A stretch of 64,000 bases of DNA, from positions 1,116,001 to 1,180,000 of the forward strand of contig CBDDKS010000006.1 in assembly GCA_965230335.1 (NCBI GenBank), written 5' to 3'. The stretch is from CBDDKS01 sp965230335 (GTDB lineage Bacteria > Pseudomonadota > Gammaproteobacteria > Enterobacterales > Kangiellaceae). Numbering within the stretch: position 1 is the first letter of the stretch; every line of letters begins with the position of its first letter. Below are positions 61,780-64,000 of the stretch, piece after piece. A program made the translations under genes and the position numbers. The notes beneath the pieces were generated by a model that was not told where the DNA came from, ran no database searches, and saw only the letters and a list, made by a program, of their open reading frames with translations.

Positions 61780-63465
61780 TTAAGCGTCTTCTTTATTCAT
61801 TTCCGCTTTTAGCAAATCTCCCAAAGTTGTTGGCGCAGAGCTCTCTTCTCCCTTACCATCGCCAAAGTTTTTAACCGCTTCTTCTTCATCGGCCATATCT
61901 TTTGCTTTGACAGATAGACTGATGATTCTGTTTTTACGATCAACACCGATGAATTTTGCTTCAATGTCATCATCAACAGAGACAACTTTTGTGGCATCAT
62001 CCACTCTTTCACTACTTAAATCAGCAGTACGGATGTAGCCCTCAACGTTATCAGACAGCTGAACCTTGACACCCTTTGCATCAACCTCAATCACTTTACC
62101 CGAAACAATACTGTTTTTGGGATTACTGGATAAGTAATTTGAGAAAGGATCTTCATCTATTTGCTTAATACCAAGTGATATTCGCTCTCTTTCTGCATCA
62201 ACAGCCAATACAACGGCTTCAACTTCGTCACCTTTTTTGTAATCTCTTAATGCTTCTTCACCAGGCAAACTCCATGAAATGTCTGACAAATGAACCAAGC
62301 CATCAATGCCACCATCCAATCCAATAAAGATACCAAAATCGGTAATGGATTTGATTTTTCCGGATACTTTGTCATTTTTATCGAATTTACTCGCGAATTC
62401 ATTCCATGGATTAGGATTACACTGTTTGATACCTAAAGAGATGCGGCGGCGTTCTTCATCAATATCAAGAACCATAACCTCGATTTCATCACCCAAATTA
62501 ACCACTTTACTCGGGTGAATGTTTTTATTGGTCCAATCCATTTCAGAGACATGAACCAAACCTTCAACACCTTCTTCAATTTCAACAAAACAACCATAAT
62601 CGGTTAAATTGGTCACTCGACCAAAGATTTTCGCACTTTCTGGATATCTGTTGGCAATATCAACCCATGGATCATCACCCAGTTGTTTCATACCCAAAGA
62701 AACACGATTTTTATCTTTATCAAATTTAAGGACTTTAACTTTAACTTCATCGCCTACCTGAACTATCTCAGATGGATGTTTAACACGCTTCCAGGACATA
62801 TCTGTGATATGTAATAAACCGTCAACACCACCCAAATCAACAAAAGCACCATAATCAGTAAGATTTTTAATGATACCTGTTGTTTCAGTACCTTCCTGTA
62901 ATTTAGTTAATAAATCGTCTCTTTCTGCACTGGTTTCCTCTTCAATCACAGAACGACGCGACACAACCACATTGTTGCGTTTCTGATCTAATTTGATGAC
63001 TTTAAATTCAAGCTCTTTACCTTCAAGGTGACTGGTATCTCTGACAGGTCTGACATCAACTAAAGAACCAGGCAAGAAAGCCCGAATTTTGTTCACATCC
63101 ACTGTAAATCCGCCTTTTACTTTTCCTGTAATAACACCAAATACTTTTTCACTGGATTCATGTGCTTTTTCCAATACTCTCCAGGACTCAAAACGCTTGG
63201 CTCTTTCTCGTGATAATCGAGTCTCACCAAAACCATCTTCTATAGAGTCCAGGGCAACTTCCACAGAATCCCCAACATTGACTTCCAAATCACCATTTGT
63301 ATCCTGAAATTGAGAACGGGGTATGACACCTTCTGATTTGAGTCCGGCATTCACAGTAACCGTCTCACTATCTATGGCAACAACTTTACCCGATATAATT
63401 GCGCCAGGGCGCATTTCAACTTGTTTTAAACTTTCTTCAAATAACTCTGCGAAATTTTCGCTCAT
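61780..63465 (-). CDS. rpsA: 30S ribosomal protein S1
   Basis: 561 residues: six S1 (OB-fold) domains. Domains 1-2 bind the ribosome (SENFAELFEESLKQVEMRPG, then GGFTVDVNKIRAFLPGSLVD). Domains 3-6 carry the repeated YGAFVDLGG-, YGCFVEIEE-, FGIFIGLDG- and VEGYI-type strands for mRNA binding. The frame reaches 63507, but the family begins MSENFAEL, and GGGA lies seven bases before the ATG at 63465. Confidence 0.98.
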   Translation of the reverse strand: MSENFAELFEESLKQVEMRPGAIISGKVVAIDSETVTVNAGLKSEGVIPRSQFQDTNGDLEVNVGDSVEVALDSIEDGFGETRLSRERAKRFESWRVLEKAHESSEKVFGVITGKVKGGFTVDVNKIRAFLPGSLVDVRPVRDTSHLEGKELEFKVIKLDQKRNNVVVSRRSVIEEETSAERDDLLTKLQEGTETTGIIKNLTDYGAFVDLGGVDGLLHITDMSWKRVKHPSEIVQVGDEVKVKVLKFDKDKNRVSLGMKQLGDDPWVDIANRYPESAKIFGRVTNLTDYGCFVEIEEGVEGLVHVSEMDWTNKNIHPSKVVNLGDEIEVMVLDIDEERRRISLGIKQCNPNPWNEFASKFDKNDKVSGKIKSITDFGIFIGLDGGIDGLVHLSDISWSLPGEEALRDYKKGDEVEAVVLAVDAERERISLGIKQIDEDPFSNYLSSNPKNSIVSGKVIEVDAKGVKVQLSDNVEGYIRTADLSSERVDDATKVVSVDDDIEAKFIGVDRKNRIISLSVKAKDMADEEEAVKNFGDGKGEESSAPTTLGDLLKAEMNKEDA

Positions 63466-63615
63466 TGGTTTATCCCAGGCCGTTCTAATATCAATTTTGT
63501 AGAACAACCGCTTCGTTGGCCAGCATTCTCAATCCTGATAAACTGGGTTAGTTATATTCGCTGATAACACTCCCGTTACCGGCACAAAAAGTCGGATCAA
63601 TAAGATATTAAATGT

Positions 63616-64000
63616 TTATCTAGGCAGATTTTTTATAACAAAATCATAAACTTGAGAGAAAACCTCTGCCACTGATAAATAAGAACTATCAATCACTAAA
63701 GCATCCTTCGCAGCCACTAATGGCGCTACAGAACGAGTAGTATCTCGCTTATCACGTGCTCGGATGCTTTCCAAAAGGGCGGCTAGGTTAGCATCGTTGC
63801 CTTTATCTTTCAACTGTTTAAACCGCCGTTCCGCCCTGACTTCCGGGGTTGCTGTCAAATAAATCTTAGCAATAGCATCTGGAAAAACAATGGTGCCCAT
63901 ATCGCGACCATCAGCCACTAATCCTGGCATCACTCTAAATACCCTTTGTTTCTCCAACAAGACCTGCCTGACTTCTGGTATACCTGCAATATTGGAAGCC
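63616..64000 (-). CDS. cmk: cytidylate kinase, C-terminal part
   Basis: The frame enters from the right window edge and ends at 63616, giving about 127 C-terminal residues. VADGRDMGTIVFPDA, the CMP-binding loop, and RAERRFKQLKDKG with RDKRDTTRSVAPL are diagnostic. ATP:CMP phosphotransfer. It lies upstream of rpsA as usual; the N-terminal P-loop is outside the window. Confidence 0.96.
   Translation of the reverse strand, partial: ASNIAGIPEVRQVLLEKQRVFRVMPGLVADGRDMGTIVFPDAIAKIYLTATPEVRAERRFKQLKDKGNDANLAALLESIRARDKRDTTRSVAPLVAAKDALVIDSSYLSVAEVFSQVYDFVIKNLPR

Overview
This AT-rich chromosomal window is gammaproteobacterial. The evidence is the cmk-rpsA-ihfB-lapA-lapB-pyrF block, the miaB-ybeZ-ybeY / corC-lnt group, and the cox operon order with DUF2909, SURF1, COX15 and SCO genes. 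Proteins ending in a VPxPAAVWLLASGLIGF-type PEP-CTERM tail, an RfaH/ops polysaccharide switch and HrcA-type (CIRCE) control of groES fit a free-living, surface-polymer-producing gammaproteobacterium such as a methanotroph or sulfur oxidiser. That placement is inference.

Layout. 1-2025: start of a polysaccharide-export gene behind an ops/JUMPStart leader, rfaH, an MlaC-like gene, tRNA-Val. 2173-5896: galE, uvrB, a rhombosortase-type rhomboid protease. 6020-25050 is the accessory region. It holds two copies of a two-gene module (a PEP-CTERM protein plus a protein with a PstS-like phosphate-binding domain). Between them lie an insertion-element remnant and an 8.1-kb SpvB/RHS polymorphic-toxin gene with its immunity gene. 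In one module copy the binding domain is fused to an alpha/beta hydrolase and leucine-rich repeats. A stand-alone PstS-like gene follows divergently. Pho-box-like 11-bp repeats precede both modules and this gene, so the set looks like a phosphate-starvation surface system.

25259-31986: a secreted protein, lnt, corC, ybeY, ybeZ, miaB (envelope and RNA maintenance). 32120-33454: a small acidic protein and a cysteine-rich hydrophobic-tail protein. 33484-42434: a complete aa3/caa3 cytochrome c oxidase and assembly cluster (SCO, CtaB, CtaA, a thioredoxin-like protein, SURF1, DUF2909, CoxIII, Cox11, CoxI, and CoxII fused to cytochrome c). Next to it is an ECF sigma/anti-sigma pair.

44282-53777: a DUF3530-like protein, an AlgP/H1-like basic protein, an FHA-cyclase, groES-groEL, a response regulator with a degenerate GGDEF domain, an orphan DsbD N-terminal domain, a DMT transporter and a decayed parDE remnant. 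53809-57881: tRNA-Asn and manC-wecB-wecC for nucleotide-sugar synthesis. 58518-64000: comEA-like, pyrF, lapB, lapA, ihfB, rpsA, partial cmk.

A dispersed multi-hairpin intergenic repeat occurs at least four times. No CRISPR array, rRNA or intact transposase was seen.
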